Part shown: positions 32,201 to 44,900 of the stretch, piece after piece
Layout: every line of letters starts with the position of its first letter
Numbering within the stretch: the stretch's first letter is position 1
Assembly: GCA_037892935.1 (NCBI GenBank)
Contig: JAYXKI010000013.1
Span: 558,001 to 622,000 of the forward strand
Reading direction: 5' to 3'
Source: Phlebopus portentosus
Lineage: Eukaryota; Basidiomycota; Agaricomycetes; Boletales; Boletinellaceae
Length of the DNA: 64,000 nt
Made by a program: the position numbers and the translations under genes
Notes under the pieces: model-generated
What the model was told of the DNA's origin: nothing
Database searches by the model: none
Seen by the model: the letters and a program-made list of their open reading frames with translations, nothing else

Positions 32201-32940
32201 GAATAGACGTACTTCAGGTTCTTTAAACTCCGGATACCTGCGTCCGAGCTCATAAAATACGTCGCCGCTAAGGTCTTTGAAACGTGTCTTTGGTAGAGTA
32301 GCGAGCTTTTGACGGGCTTGATTGCGCTTAGGGTGGAAGTCATCCCTGACCGGCAGAAAAGGAACTGATGACGAGGTTAGTAGGAAGTCAAGTGTTCAAA
32401 GCTACGAGACAGCAGAAGGACAACAGAATACATTGACCCCATTGATACTCAGACGCCCAGAGTCACCAAGGCATGAATTAGACCGTTAACGAAATAACAA
32501 GTCCCCACAAATGCAACGGTCGCGAGAAAAGATAACTGATTTAAAGCCCACACACCTTCATTATTGGTGTTATTCGTTCGTCTTAAGAGTTCATCATACA
32601 CATCCGTCGAGAGCTCCTGGAACTGTTGTCGGGTCAAGCGAGTTAACTTCTCACGAGCAGAGGCTCGAGCATTTGCAGGCTCTGAATCACCAAAAGGACT
32701 ATTAGGCCTAAGATGGAATTACATCAAGCAACAATACGGCGAACCTTTAGCCAAATGATTCTCGAGGTAATTGGCCATCTCATCATAATGGATCTTCGCA
32801 ATCGCCTTAGGATCGATGGGTCCAGAAGGCGTCCTGCTTTTGTCACGAAGCGGTCTGTACTGGTCTGACCGATAATTTGAAATGCCAGAAAACATTGTGT
32901 TCGTCGGAGACGGCGCCCTGGCAGATGGGACGCGCTTCAT
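29282..32940 (-). CDS. SPA2: Polarity scaffold Spa2 homologue
   Basis: The ATG at 32940 opens MKRVPSARAPSPTNTMFSG. Two Spa2-homology (SHD) repeats lie at about 32680-32540 (REKLTRLTRQQFQELSTDVY, DELLRR) and about 32340-32220 (RQKLATLPKTRFKDLSGDVF, YELGRR). A long Ser/Arg-rich, low-complexity middle follows with repeated 'RRPSEDS' units (about 32010-31830), then a coiled coil (about 31240-30480, e.g. YEYKIATMQSRITTLERSLE) and a conserved C-terminal helical domain (about 30490-29290) ending GLMKL. Several small introns interrupt it. In yeast Spa2 is a polarisome scaffold that brings Bni1-type formins and MAPK components to growing tips; in a filamentous fungus it is expected at the hyphal apex. 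Confidence 0.9.
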
Positions 32941-33832
32941 CGCTCTCCAGAGAACGAAGACTGAAGCGGATCAGGGAGGGAAAGATAGTCGCAAGTTGTG
33001 TATGAGAACGAGAAACGTGAAGGAGGCGTGCTGCTTACGTCATAAATACACGTGATTCATCTGCACCCATGCTACCAAATTTGGAAATCAGAACTGGTTG
33101 CAGGTTTCCACCACTACGGTCACGACTTACTTTTTGGATTGGAATCAGGATGATGCATTCAGGAACATCATAGCCCGTTGGAATGTGATGCGTAGATGAT
33201 CGATCTGTCTGTGTAACCAGTGACTGTCGCACAATCATGCTTCTCATCAACAGATTTTGACGTAGCTATCCAGTCCAGTGAGTGCATGAAGGTGCCTCTT
33301 GCCCTCGAGTCGTCATATCCATCCGGTATCACCCAAGGCACTCATGTGTATATGCATCCGGGGCCTGAACCATCCTTTTCGGTCAGATTTACATAAGAAC
33401 CTCCCGAAGACCCAACCTACACACTTGTATGTGTTATCACTACACTCACGACCAGTGCACAAATCGCGAAAGAGCTGAAATGATCATCAAGATAGTATAT
33501 TCGTGCGTTTTGGGTAACGAAATGAAATTGAAATTGGTGTATGCACAGTTCTCATCCTTACTGCCCTACTGAATTAATTATGGCGATTAAATTGGACCGC
33601 TCTGGTTGTACAATTGAAACTGAGAAAGAAAGCGATGTATGAGCGCTGGAACCTTATACTACTGCAATACCTGTAGGTGTAGCGCTCACAGCTCTCCGGA
33701 ACCCTTAGCAGGACTAAGTACTGCACCCTTCTGAATGGTGCAGAGGAGTAAATCGAACTTAGAGTTGTGAGTTGATGGAACACCTTTTTTTTTCTCCGAC
33801 ATTTAAAGGCATTTGATGTTTCTCTTTTCTTA
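32941..33832. other. Intergenic between Spa2 and the fold-back element
   Basis: I see no gene here. The left part must contain the Spa2 promoter. Confidence 0.5.
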
Positions 33833-34582
33833 CAGCCTTTTTCATATGTATTGTCACTCGCGACTTCTGTGATTTTTGTCACACAGAACACCTCATAATA
33901 TAAAAATCACCATATCTCACTCAATTCTTGACCGTTTTGCATGATCTAAGTTGCTAAATTCATAGTTTTAAGATCAGTTTCAAATTCCAATAATGATAAA
34001 TGGAAATGAGCAAATAATGAGTGAGATATGTCGCAAAAGGTCGATTTTAGACACATCTTTCATGTGCAGTTTTTCCTGCCCTCATCCCTGCTTCTACAGT
34101 CCTACAGGCAAGTCCAAAATGATATAATAATTTTATTGTAAATTTACAGACTGACTCTGAGCTCTTTTCTGTGTTGTATCTGCTGGTTTGATACATGTCT
34201 GAGCTGAGCTCAAACCTACCTTTTCTCAAGGGCCCCCAGACCTCAAAATAAATTTATTCTTAGCCAGTCTGATGTCTGTAAATTCATATTATGCCAATAG
34301 CACCACTCTGGTGCAGTCTAGATTGTTGTAGCACCCAGTCTGAGGGCAGGAAAAAATACACATGAAGGAAGTGTCTAAAATCGGTCTTTTGCGACATATC
34401 TCACTCATTCTTTGCTCATCCTTTTTGGAGTTTGAAACGGATCTTAAAACTATGGATTTAGCAACTTAGATCATGCAGAACGGTCAAGAATTGAGTGAGA
34501 GATGGTGATTTTTACATTTTGAGGTGTTCTGTGTGACAAAAATCACAGAAGTCGCTAGTGACAATACATATGAAAAAGGCAG
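33833..34582. mobile_element. 750-bp fold-back / MITE element with about 250-bp inverted arms and TA duplication
   Basis: The left arm (33833 to about 34087) and right arm (about 34330-34582) are inverted copies, roughly 90 percent alike by eye. The outer ends read C(A/T)GCCTTTTTCATATG. A TA dinucleotide flanks each end (33831-33832 and 34583-34584), as in Tc1/mariner elements. The centre (about 245 bp) has no coding frame; short frames that start MFCVTKITEVASDNTYEKG on both sides are just the arms read outward. It is non-autonomous and would depend on a transposase elsewhere. It sits 155 bp upstream of the second NLR start codon. Confidence 0.88.
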
Positions 34583-34739
34583 TAAATATGCTTACATAAT
34601 CAGCCACCAGTTCGAAAGCCATGATCTGCCTTCCCCCGTGCTTTCTCTAATCGATGTTTCCTTCAGCGTCCATCACTGCCATCATGATGCTCATTCTTCG
34701 TGGGACTCTGAATGGCATATGTAGCGAGGCGATGGGCTG

Positions 34740-37700
34740 ATGACAAGAGGCTGTCCTCTCCTCGCCTTTCATTCCCCATGTCCACTCACTATCGTCTCCG
34801 AGGTCCGTCCTTTCAAGCACTGTGCTACTGAGACAGAACTGATCTATTGTCCGTCTTTAGTTCTTCGACTCGAGGAGCTCAAATGGAACCAGCGGTTGCA
34901 TAGCAAGACGCCAAATCTTTACGTTCAAGCTAAGCATGGTGATATTGTGAGAACTACGCGAACAATTAAGAAAAGTTTATATCCCGTCTGGGATGAGGAG
35001 CTCGTATTGTAACTACATGCTCTAATTCAGAAGACCGCTGTCTGAAGCGGGATACACAGTTTTTCCGCTGCCGACGCGGATACTTTTGAGATCCAAGTCA
35101 AGCATGATTCATTGTATCTACCAGACCCTCGTGTCGGTGCCGTCGATATCAAACTTACCGATTTGTTGACGAAGAGTACCAACGGAGAAGGTAGGAATGT
35201 ACCAGTGGTGCCTCAATTTTAGTCTTCTTTGCTCACTGCAGTCGTATTTCTTAGCTCCCTTCTGCCTTTCCTTATCCGACGGTACTTCAGCGACAATGTG
35301 TCCTGGAATCATTATCTTGCACCTTAAGGCTTCAGACACAATGTCTGCTGCGGATACCGACATCAAGGGTGTATTGGAAGACGTTCGGCTCAAAAAAGTT
35401 CAGCGCTTGGAGGGTGATTTCGATGTCACGCAATCAACCAATGGTGCAATGACGCGTCTGAGCATCCAGAGCGATCTGTACACGTCCGTTGAGCATCTAC
35501 TATCAAAGCTGGAAGTCTTCAAGAGGGTCATTGATGCTCTGTCCGAAGTGAGTTTACTGACGTTCTATTGAAACGGATCTCGTTCCTGAAGAACCTAGAT
35601 CCATCCGTTCCTAACCATAGCTTGGAACTTAACTTCGGTTCTGTACAAGGTGAGACTTCGTTTTAGTGCCATGTAAAGCAATAATTATATACGTCTTCCA
35701 GGCCGTCAAGGGTGTTTTTGATACTGATCAAAGAATCATCAATCTTGTTCAAATGATGGGGGATGCCTTTGCCTTTGTTCGAGATGTGCAGACACTACGA
35801 GACAAGGCTAAAAGTCTTCAAGAACCCATCAATGGCCTTCTTAAGCAGACTATCGAGTGCTGCCTTTTCGTAAGCTATTACGCCCGTCGAAGCTTTTTCC
35901 GTACGTACTTCTTTTGATACATCTGCTTGGCAAATGATGGAATCTCTTCAGGCCGAATGCTTGACCCGAGCAGTAGCCAGAAGATAGACGAGTTTGAGCA
36001 AGTGCTTGCAAGTTTCAAGCAGCAGATCGATTCCGGGGTGGCTCTCCACACTGCATTCGTTTCAATGCGTACATCCCAGGGAATTGACGACATTTGTACG
36101 TACCAAGCTCGTTGAAATAATCCATTTGACTCATCGGTCTTTCAGTGTTGGCCCAGCGCCTGCATCCAAGCCCGATGGACGGATTTCACCGACGTAACTG
36201 CCTTGATGGTACGCGTATTGAAATAAGGAGTCAGATAATTGACTGGATGTTCTCGGAGACGAAGCAGAACATCTTTTGGCTGTACGGTGTGGCTGGCTCT
36301 GGGAAGAGCACCGTTAGCACAACAATCGCAAACCACTTCCGGGAAATGTCGAGACTAGGCGCGTTTTTGTTCTTCGAGAGAGGCAAGAGCGAGCCATCAT
36401 CGGTCATAAGGACGATAGCCTACAAACTAGCGCTGTTCGATTCTTCGATCGGATCTGGCATCCTTTCCGAAATTGAAAATGATAAGGACATAGCGACAGC
36501 GTCTCCACTGCACCAGTTCAACAAGCTTCTTCTGCAGCCGCTCCTGACCCTTGAGAGCCCTCCGACGGCACCAGTCGTCATTGTTCTCGATGCTCTGGAC
36601 GAATGCGGGACACCCGAGACCCGACGCGGTTTGATGGAACTTTTCCGAAAAGAGTTTCCGAAATTACCCAATACATTCCGGTTCCTCATCACGAGCAGAC
36701 AGGAGGCAGACATTGACAGAGCACTTGTCTTGCAGCCTGAAAAGGTATGCATGATAGAACTCGTCTGCACGACCGCAGCAAGCCAAAGAGATGTTCTCTC
36801 CTACCTGCGCTCCGAAATGCATAATATTGTCCAAGAACAAGTGATAATCCCGGAGGAGTGGCCATGGGACGAGAACATGGAGTTGCTTGGGAAGGCTGCG
36901 AACGGATTGTTCGTCTGGGCTGCTACGGCAGTGAAAACGGTCAAGAATGGCACCTTTAAGTTCGGTCGACTCGAGCGCCTGGTCTCCGACTCGAAGTCAC
37001 TCCCTGGTTTTGGGTTGGATGAGCTATATTCATCGATACTTCGCAATTCAGACATTGAGTGGAATGATGAAGATTCCAAAGAGGCTTTTGTGAAGATTCT
37101 GGCATTGCTGCTCTTGTGCAAGGTTCCACTATCGATCAAAGACGTAGACAGTCTTCTAGGCTTCCCTCCGCACCGGTCCTCCATCGAGACTTTGTCGAGT
37201 CTACGAAGTGTCCTGACGTATAGTCCCGGAGGTCCCGTCAATCTACTTCACACTTCTTTCTCTGACTATCTCATGTCTCCCGAGCGCTCAAAGGATCCAT
37301 GGTTCATCGACATTTCTGCGGCGAAGACTTTCATTTTAACGCGATGCTTTACAGTCATGGCGAAATTATTGTGTTTCAATATATGCGCTCTGCAGACCTC
37401 CTTCGTCCGCAATGATGATGTTCCAGGCCTTTCGGATCTCATCAAGTCTCGAATACCGTCGTACTTACAATATGCATGCCTCCATTGGGTCCAGCATCTC
37501 ATTGAAGTTCCGTATTCACTCCAGCTAGTTGAGATGCTTTCGAACTTCGCATACCATCATCTTCTATTCTGGTTCGAGGTGCTTAGTTTGATCGGAGCGT
37601 TCGGTCGTGTTGCTACTCGCGCACTTCCTGATGCCTCATTGTGGGCCGAGGTAGGAAAATTACGCTGTTCATGAGCAGATGTTGACTGTTTCCTAGCCTC

Positions 37701-39949
37701 GCGATGCAACGCTCGCGCTATTTCTTCGGGATGCCAACAAGCTTGCGACGTTATTTGCCTCGCCTGTCATGCAAAGCTCACCACATATCTATGTCTCCAT
37801 GGTGCCTCTCTCTAAGGGTGATTCCAAGGTTGCTGAACACTACTCCAAATATTTGTCAGCCATGGTGCGAGTAGAGCGAAGGGGAATGAAGACATTATCA
37901 TCATGTCTCAAGGTTCTAGAGGGGCACGAGTATGTAGTGAGCACTGTCGCCTTCTCTCCGAACAGAAGGCTTATCGCGTCGGCATCTTACGATGGAGCTG
38001 TCACGTTGTGGAACGTAGATAACGGGGAAGGGATTGTCATACCTCCCGGTGGGAACACACTATGTTTTTCACCTGACGGAAATCGTATCGTTTTGGGCTC
38101 TCGGGAGCGCATGATCAGAGTTTGGGATATCCAGAATGAAAAGCTTATTCTCGGTCCTCTGGAGTGGCATACTGCAGATGTTTGGTCAGTTGCTTGGTCT
38201 CCTGACGGGACAAGAATCGGTTCGGGGTCTACAGATATGATGGTCATCATCTGGGATGCCGCAGTTGGCAAACCTCTATTCAGTCCTTTGACTGGACATA
38301 CAGGCCAAGTCACTTCTGTTGCCTTTTCTCCTGACAGTTTGCATCTTGCCTCGGGTGCTTTCGATAATACGATCAGAATTTGGGATGTGAAGGGCGGCAA
38401 ACTCGCATTCAAGCCGTTTGAAGGTCATTCCGATGCCGTACAATCCGTCGCATTCTCTCCGAACGGCGAGCATCTAGTCTCTGGCTCTTGCGATCAGACG
38501 ATCAAGGTCTGGGAGGTAGCAAGTGGAAGTATTATCTCCACTTTCAGAGGGCATATGTCAGATGTGCTATCTGTAGCGTATTCTCCTTGTGGAACCCGCA
38601 TCGTCTCTGGTTCCTGGGACAGGACGCTAATCGTGTGGGATTCTGGTAGTGGGACAATTTTGTCTGGACCGTTAGTGGGTCACGAAAGTCATGTTAACTC
38701 TGTAGCATTTTCCCCGGATGGGAAGTACATCGTCTCAGGTTCCAAAGACAAGACCGTCAGAGTTTGGGATGCTACTGCCGCGGCGAGTAACTCAAAAACA
38801 CCTGCAAGGCATACGAGAGCCGTCACGTCTGTCGCGTACACGCCAGATGGGAGTAATATTGCTTCTGCTTCTCTCGACCAGTCGATCATACTTTGGGATG
38901 CTCAGAGCGGAAACGTCGTTGTTGGTCCTCTTCTGGGTCATACAGACGTGATCACTTGCGTGGCCTTCTCTCTGGATGGGTCGCGACTTGTTTCGGGTTC
39001 AGAAGATAAAACGATCAGGGTATGGAGTCGTGAGTATGGCGAAATAGTATCTGTTTCCCTGGAAGGACACACGGATATCGTTACTTGCATTGACATATCG
39101 CCGGATAATGTGACCATTGCCTCGGGTTCCTCAGACGGGACAATCAGAGTATGGAACATGGTGACTGGCACACTTGTCGCCGGGCCGGTGCACGTTCATT
39201 CCGACTGGGTGCGTTCGATAGTTTTCTCGCCCAATGGCAAGCAGCTCGCGTCGGGCTCAGACGACAAGACAGTCAGAATTTGGAACACTGAAACTTGGGA
39301 TGCAATATTCGAACCTTTGGTTGCGCACTCCTGGTACGTCTCCTCCGTCCGCTTCTCGCCAGATGGTTCGTGGATCGCATCTGGCTCCTGGGATACGACT
39401 ATAATGATATGGAACTCGAGAAGCGGTCGTAGGGTTGTTGGTCCTTTGCGAGGACACTCCTCCCCCGTCCAATGTGTCATTTTCTCGCTCGATGGAAGAC
39501 ATCTCATATCAGGCTCTTGGGACAGTACCATTCGAGTCTGGAATATGGAAAGCGGGCAAAGCATTTGCGAACTCGTGGGTCACACGAACGGCGTTACGTC
39601 TCTCGCCTTGTCTCCTGATTGGTCGCGGATAATCTCAGGATCTGAAGATACCACAATCAGAATCTGGGATACATCGAACCTTTTTGAATCATCGAGAGAA
39701 TACACCGCGCCTGAATCGTCGTCTCCTAGCAATAGATACTTCTCGAAATGGGTCCTCCAGAAAGACGGGTGGATTATGGGCGGGTCAGAACGACGTGACT
39801 TTCTCATGTGGATCCCTCCGGACCTTCGCTCGACGCTTTTGAGGCATCGCAATATGGCGATCCTGAGCTGCGATTTTGTGACAGAGCTTGACTTTACAGG
39901 TGCAGCACTCGGGGAACGCTGGGCGGAATGCTTTGCTTCCTCTTTGTGA
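34740..39949 (+). CDS. NLR-like STAND protein 2: C2 - helical region - NACHT - 14 WD40 repeats
   Basis: The start is ATG 34740. The first exon ends PLTIVSE before a GTCCGT splice site, matching the paralogue's PLSIVYE. The C2-like half-exons follow (LRLEELKWNQRLHSKTPNLY...WDEELVL and FEIQVKHDSLYLPDPRVGAV). The helical region spans 35290-36110 (LLKQTIECCLFVSYY). The NACHT is in 36145-37674 with Walker A GVAGSGKST, Walker B VIVLDALDECG and FRFLITSRQEADI. The WD40 block (37769-39949) has 14 regular repeats of the type SVAFSPDG..LASGS.D.TIRIWD and the tail LMWIPPDLRSTLL / FTGAALGERWAECF. No disruption is seen. Family role as for NLR 1. It is on the opposite strand from NLR 1, about 10.5 kb away, with a MITE next to its promoter. 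Confidence 0.92.
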
Positions 39950-40956
39950 GTAGACCGTAGTCTCGGTGTCTTCTTCGCGTTTTATCGCATATTGCATTTA
40001 TCACCAAGTTATTTTATGGACGGGACACGGTAACTTGAGAACCGGTCAATACGGAGGGTACCAGCATCCCTTTCATTACCAATTTACCCTTTTCACTTAC
40101 AGGTTTACGGAAAGTACCCTTTGATCTCGACCAGGAATAATGAATAGGGCACTGGCCATAGCCGTCAAAATTTTGAACCTGTCCGAAAGAACGTAGCAAA
40201 TCGCTTTATACTATCAAGGAAGTCAAGTTATTACCGGTCTGCGTAGAGAAAATAATTCTCTTGAATCTGTTTCTGTCCGTTTTAAATGTATTTTGTCAGT
40301 AAAGCTTGATGTCTGTGTTTGGCGCTGTTTACCCTACCCTAGAGATTGACATTTCCTGATGCGGGATTCTTCAATAGTGTGCCTGCCTGCTAAAGGTCAA
40401 CCGCGAATTTTGCTTTTACGACGCATATACTCTCCTTTGCAACGTTGGGCTGAAACGCGTTGAATGAAGGACACGTCACTGAGAGAAACACGCGAAGATA
40501 CGCCTGGCAGGCTGGCGATATGCACGCACGAACCTCGTGGGGTTGACGATGTGACTGGGGCAGAGGGTCCAAGGCGCACTAATAGGCTGCCTCAGTGGAC
40601 TCGGGTCGACAATCACATCTTGTTCTTCACCCACCAACTTGCCCTTGTCCACCCTTTTCGCGTTACTTGCCTGAACAGCCGAACAGCATCAACAACGATA
40701 ACAGCAGTAGTGAAGACCTGAAAGCAAAGTACGATGGCAACACTCGTCCAACGAACACCCTCGATGTTGTCGGCGGAGTATTATAATCCCAAGGTCTGTG
40801 GAGGTCCTTTGTTCCCTACCGAAGTCGACGGTGTATTGTGCATTGTGTATCGTGCATTGTGAGCCCCTATCGTTGCACAATGAGTCACCGCTTCATTGCT
40901 TCACTTTATTTAATGAATGGAGCATAACAACTGACCTGAATCCTCAGGACACCCCC
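39950..40956. other. Intergenic, nothing recognised
   Basis: No gene recognised. The right end probably holds the 5' UTR, perhaps with an intron ending near 40950 (CCTCAG), of the next gene. Confidence 0.45.
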
Positions 40957-41625
40957 ATGATGGACGCAGACGCAGAAATCTGTCGCTTGTTCGGTTCCTT
41001 GAATCTAGCAGGCTTTGCTGCTGTACAACCGCAGGTAGCAAGCGAGGTGAAGCAGGCATGTGTTCAATTTTGCTTCAGTTGCATCCAGAAGTTTAATGCT
41101 TTCAATTGGCCTATCCAGCCTGAAGTATTGCCAGTCTCTGCTCAGCTCGAAGAAGACACGTCAATGTCGGCCGAACCCGACATAACAGCGGTCACAGACG
41201 GGGAGGGCAACGTGCAGGTGAGCCCTCCCCTTTCACATACCGGCTACCCATTTCTCGAGATTTACGAGCCCAAACAGTTTGTCGAAACGTCTTCCTCCAA
41301 GCCTCCTTCAGAAGAAGAGAAAGCGATAGAAGGTTGTGGTCTCGTCCAGATGCTAGCGGCACATTACGCTCCAAGGCTCTCTCACCTGCATTGCGCCACG
41401 CGCGATCCAGACTTCAACCTCCTCGAGACAATACTTGCACACCGAGAGCAATTTGTCGCTTTCCCCTACGGACATCGTTCGTGCAGCAGCGCACTCACGA
41501 AGATTGCGTTCGAAATTGAGCGAAGGAATAATGAAGGTCAACCATACCGTGATGATCCATGTATTGACATGGCGATCGCGCTGCACAACGAGGCTTGGCT
41601 CATGAGCGGATGGTACAGCAAGTGA
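40957..41625 (+). CDS. Hypothetical protein (about 222 aa)
   Basis: A single open frame runs from tandem ATGs at 40957 and 40960 to TGA 41623 without needing introns. It begins MMDADAEICRLFGSLNLAGF and ends LHNEAWLMSGWYSK. It is acidic in its middle (residues 65-125) and richer in Cys/His near 128-175 (SHLHCATRDPDFNLLETIL). I recognise no family. The open frame continues upstream to 40798 without an ATG, so the start is inferred. Confidence 0.6.
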   Translation: MMDADAEICRLFGSLNLAGFAAVQPQVASEVKQACVQFCFSCIQKFNAFNWPIQPEVLPVSAQLEEDTSMSAEPDITAVTDGEGNVQVSPPLSHTGYPFLEIYEPKQFVETSSSKPPSEEEKAIEGCGLVQMLAAHYAPRLSHLHCATRDPDFNLLETILAHREQFVAFPYGHRSCSSALTKIAFEIERRNNEGQPYRDDPCIDMAIALHNEAWLMSGWYSK

Positions 41626-41985
41626 TGCATTCCCTTGTCCCCCTCTTCGCATTCCATTGGATTTGTATCAGATAGGATACCACTTCGCATTTGTATACTG
41701 TACAATATCATTCGCCAGCATTTTGTTTGACAAGATTGCACCTGCACCTTCAAGTTATGTAAAATGAATATACATAAGTTACTTTTTTAGGACTTGTCAA
41801 AATAAAAAAAATTGTGACGGAGCGATCACGTGCAACGTGTCAATGCGATCAGTCGTGAGTGTTGTCTCCCGCGAGAAACACCAGCCACCGTCGGTCCTCA
41901 GCGCGCAACACTCGTGCATTGATGCTACAACCGTGCACCGAGACCACACATACCAAGGAAGAGTAACACAGATACGACTACGAAG

Positions 41986-44900
41986 ATGACTTCAAGAATG
42001 GTGGGGACGAGAGATCAGAACCAGGACCAGAATCAGAACGCTAAGACCAACCACATACGGACGCGCTCGCAGCTCCCGTTACCCGATCTCAACGTCGACT
42101 ATGACAGATCGCCGCTGAAGAATGCGCGGGAGGCCTTGCGGCGTGCAAATGCGCGTTTTGGACAGTTGAATGGTTCAAGGGCGGGGAGCTCGAATACGGG
42201 CAGCAATGGTGATGTAGATCCGAAGATGGAGGAAATTTTGGCACGGTCCAAGGCTGGCTCTTCTTCGAACCCATTCAGGAGAGCTGCGGCGGAGAATGTG
42301 GATGATGTAATGAGGGCCCTGAAGACTGACGAGACGACAACAGAACTGACAACAGCGATGACCGCGGACAATCAAGAAAGCTCGAGGACAACGTTGCAAC
42401 GACGGCCATCCAACCCATTCGACTTCACTACAGAGACGGTTGATGATCATCCGAAGCATCCCAAACGGCCTCGTTCTTCTTCCTTTGACGAGCCCGGCCC
42501 GCCTTCGCCAAGTGGTTCGGAAACAAAGGCAGGTGGCAGCGTCACCTGCGACCGACCTTCATCCAAATCTCCTCTGCTTCATTCTCAAGAATTAAATTCG
42601 GATGGGCTTGCTGCTGAAACCGGTGTCTCGCTGTCTGAGTCAGAATCAATGTCGATTGCCAGTTGTGAGTCTAATCCAAAGCGCGCAAAACTCGGAGGAC
42701 AGGCCACTCTTGATGCCTTCTTTCCGCGTCCCTCTTCTCAATCGAAGAGCGCGGTCTTTAAGCCGGTACAACCATCAACTATCATGGCACGTCGGATCTT
42801 TAGCGAAGCTGCCTCAAGTTCCTCTCAATCCGCCTCGTCATCGTCAACTCCCGTGCAGAACCCCGAACCAACTATCGGAGAGCAGGCATCCGTCTTTCCT
42901 AAAACTCCGACAGTGAAAGAGCTGCAAGCGATTCGGACTCTGGACTTGCGAACGGTGACGCCGAGCCCGAAGAAACGGGCTTTGCAGATTGGCCTTGGAA
43001 CTCCGGGAGCCAAAACGCCGATGAAAGCAAGGGCTTTTACTGCTGGAGCAGCACCTGCGCTTGATTGCTCCGACGCAATAAAGATAGACGGAACTACCAC
43101 AGCAGTTGAAACAAAGGAAGAGAGTAAACGCGCAGCGAGCGTACGCCCCGATATCTTATGCGCTCTATTCGACTTTGTTGACTTCGTTTTTAGGAACCTC
43201 GCGACGAGGATGCTATGGCACAACTATTTTTACAAACATCACCGAAAATACCTTCGCCGCCTCGACCACGACCATTGTTCTTACCAGAATCTAAAGTGGA
43301 AGCTCGTTCAAAGGATATGGATGAAAACCCGGCCGACACGGAAAAGGTGGAGACGGAAAATGCGCCTGTGAATGACCAGATCCTTCCGACGATCACTGTC
43401 TCTACATCAACATCTACCGTCGTCGTCTCTTCGGTCTCTGATGGTGCAATTCAGGAATCCAGCTTGCCTGAGCCTGAGCCTTCAGTTGACGTTGATTCCA
43501 CACCTTCTACTCCGCGAGACAAGATTCTTCCTTCTCGGCCTTTACCATCCAATCGTCTTCCATCTACGAAGAGTAATTTGTCAAAGCTCCTAAGCATGTC
43601 TCCCCTAACTCCGCTTTCCGCTCTTACTCCTACTCCAAGACAGGGAAGGGACGAGTACGATTACGAAGAGGAAGAGCGTTCCGTGCAGGAGGGCGACACG
43701 AGAATGGCAGAGAGAGAAGCGGCGAAAAAGGCCATGCAGGAAGAAGGTGAACCACAAGGTGACGCGGATATTCCGACACCAACGACTGGTGCATTATTCT
43801 CATTGACGCCTCTTGTCGGGCCTAGCCCTGCTCCTTCGGGTCTCACTCGTAAAGCCAGCAATAAAAACAAGCAGAAGGGGAAAGCTCTTTCATCCACTTC
43901 TCGCATCGCAACCGGCGCGACTGGCATGAAGAAACGAAAGACTTTGATACCGACTACTCCCCATTTGCGGCTCACGCGTGCATCTGTGCTGCGGCAAAAA
44001 GCAATTCAATCTCAAATGCGCACACCGAAAGACAAGGGTCGTCGATCTTCGATCTTACCCCCGAAGAATGGCAATATTTTGGTTGGTAAAAGTGATGATG
44101 AACAAAAAGACAGAGGAACATCGAAGCAGTCCTCAGAGCAAGATGGTACTCTCAAAGTTAGGGAAAAGAAGAAGAAAGCCGAAGCCGAGCCTCAGCATTC
44201 TCCGCGGAAGACTTTTGTCCTTACAGTCCCCTCATCACTTTCGCCTCGGAAGGCTGACTCCACGTCATCGTCGACATCTGGTTCGGCCAATTCATCTGTG
44301 ACGTTGAAGTCCACGCCTCTTGAGTCGGCGCCGTCAAAGCTCTTTACTTTCTCATTGTATCCGCCTTCGCTCAACGATACTGCCGCGACAGAACAAGCGC
44401 AGCAGGCTTTGAACAAGCTCAGTTCGGCACTGGATAAACTCTCGATGCCACCACCTTCAAAGCCGAACTCGTCTGCATCTAGACCTGGTGGAGAGCTGAA
44501 ACGACCGGCAAGCGACCAACGAGAACGCATACGACCTGCAACGAGTCTGGGATTTACACGAGAGATGAGTGTACCTGTTTCTGGAGCGGCAAGCCGAGGG
44601 AATGGACGGCCGAGAGCAACGAGTCGGGCAGGGTCCGTCGAACCAGCGAAGAGATTCCTTCCGCCGCCACCTCTTGCATTTGGTTCATCTCTAATTAAGG
44701 AAAGAGCAAAGATGAAAACTCTTGCGCATGCTTCTCGAACTGCTCCCACTGCATTCGGAACAAACGGTGGCAATCCTCCAGGTCATGGACAAATGCCTCC
44801 ACCTTCCAGTTTCCGCTTTGGACTGAGATCGGGTGGTGTGTTCGGACGACCGATCCCGCGCATGCGTGCCAGTCAGAAGACGAGTCTTGAAACCGTGCAA

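Noticed and set aside
33574..34724. Two divergent frames with the same first 19 residues (MFCVTKITEVASDNTYEKG)
   Set aside because: They are the two inverted arms of the fold-back element read outward, not genes.
37987..39852. Long antisense frames opposite the WD40 block of NLR 2 (also opposite NLR 1)
   Set aside because: They mirror the repeat codons of the sense strand; the sense translation has clear WD40 repeats.
43106..43294. Frame covering the first intron of the BRCT gene
   Set aside because: The GT-AG intron 43141-43193 joins the two long exons in frame, so this frame is a shadow.
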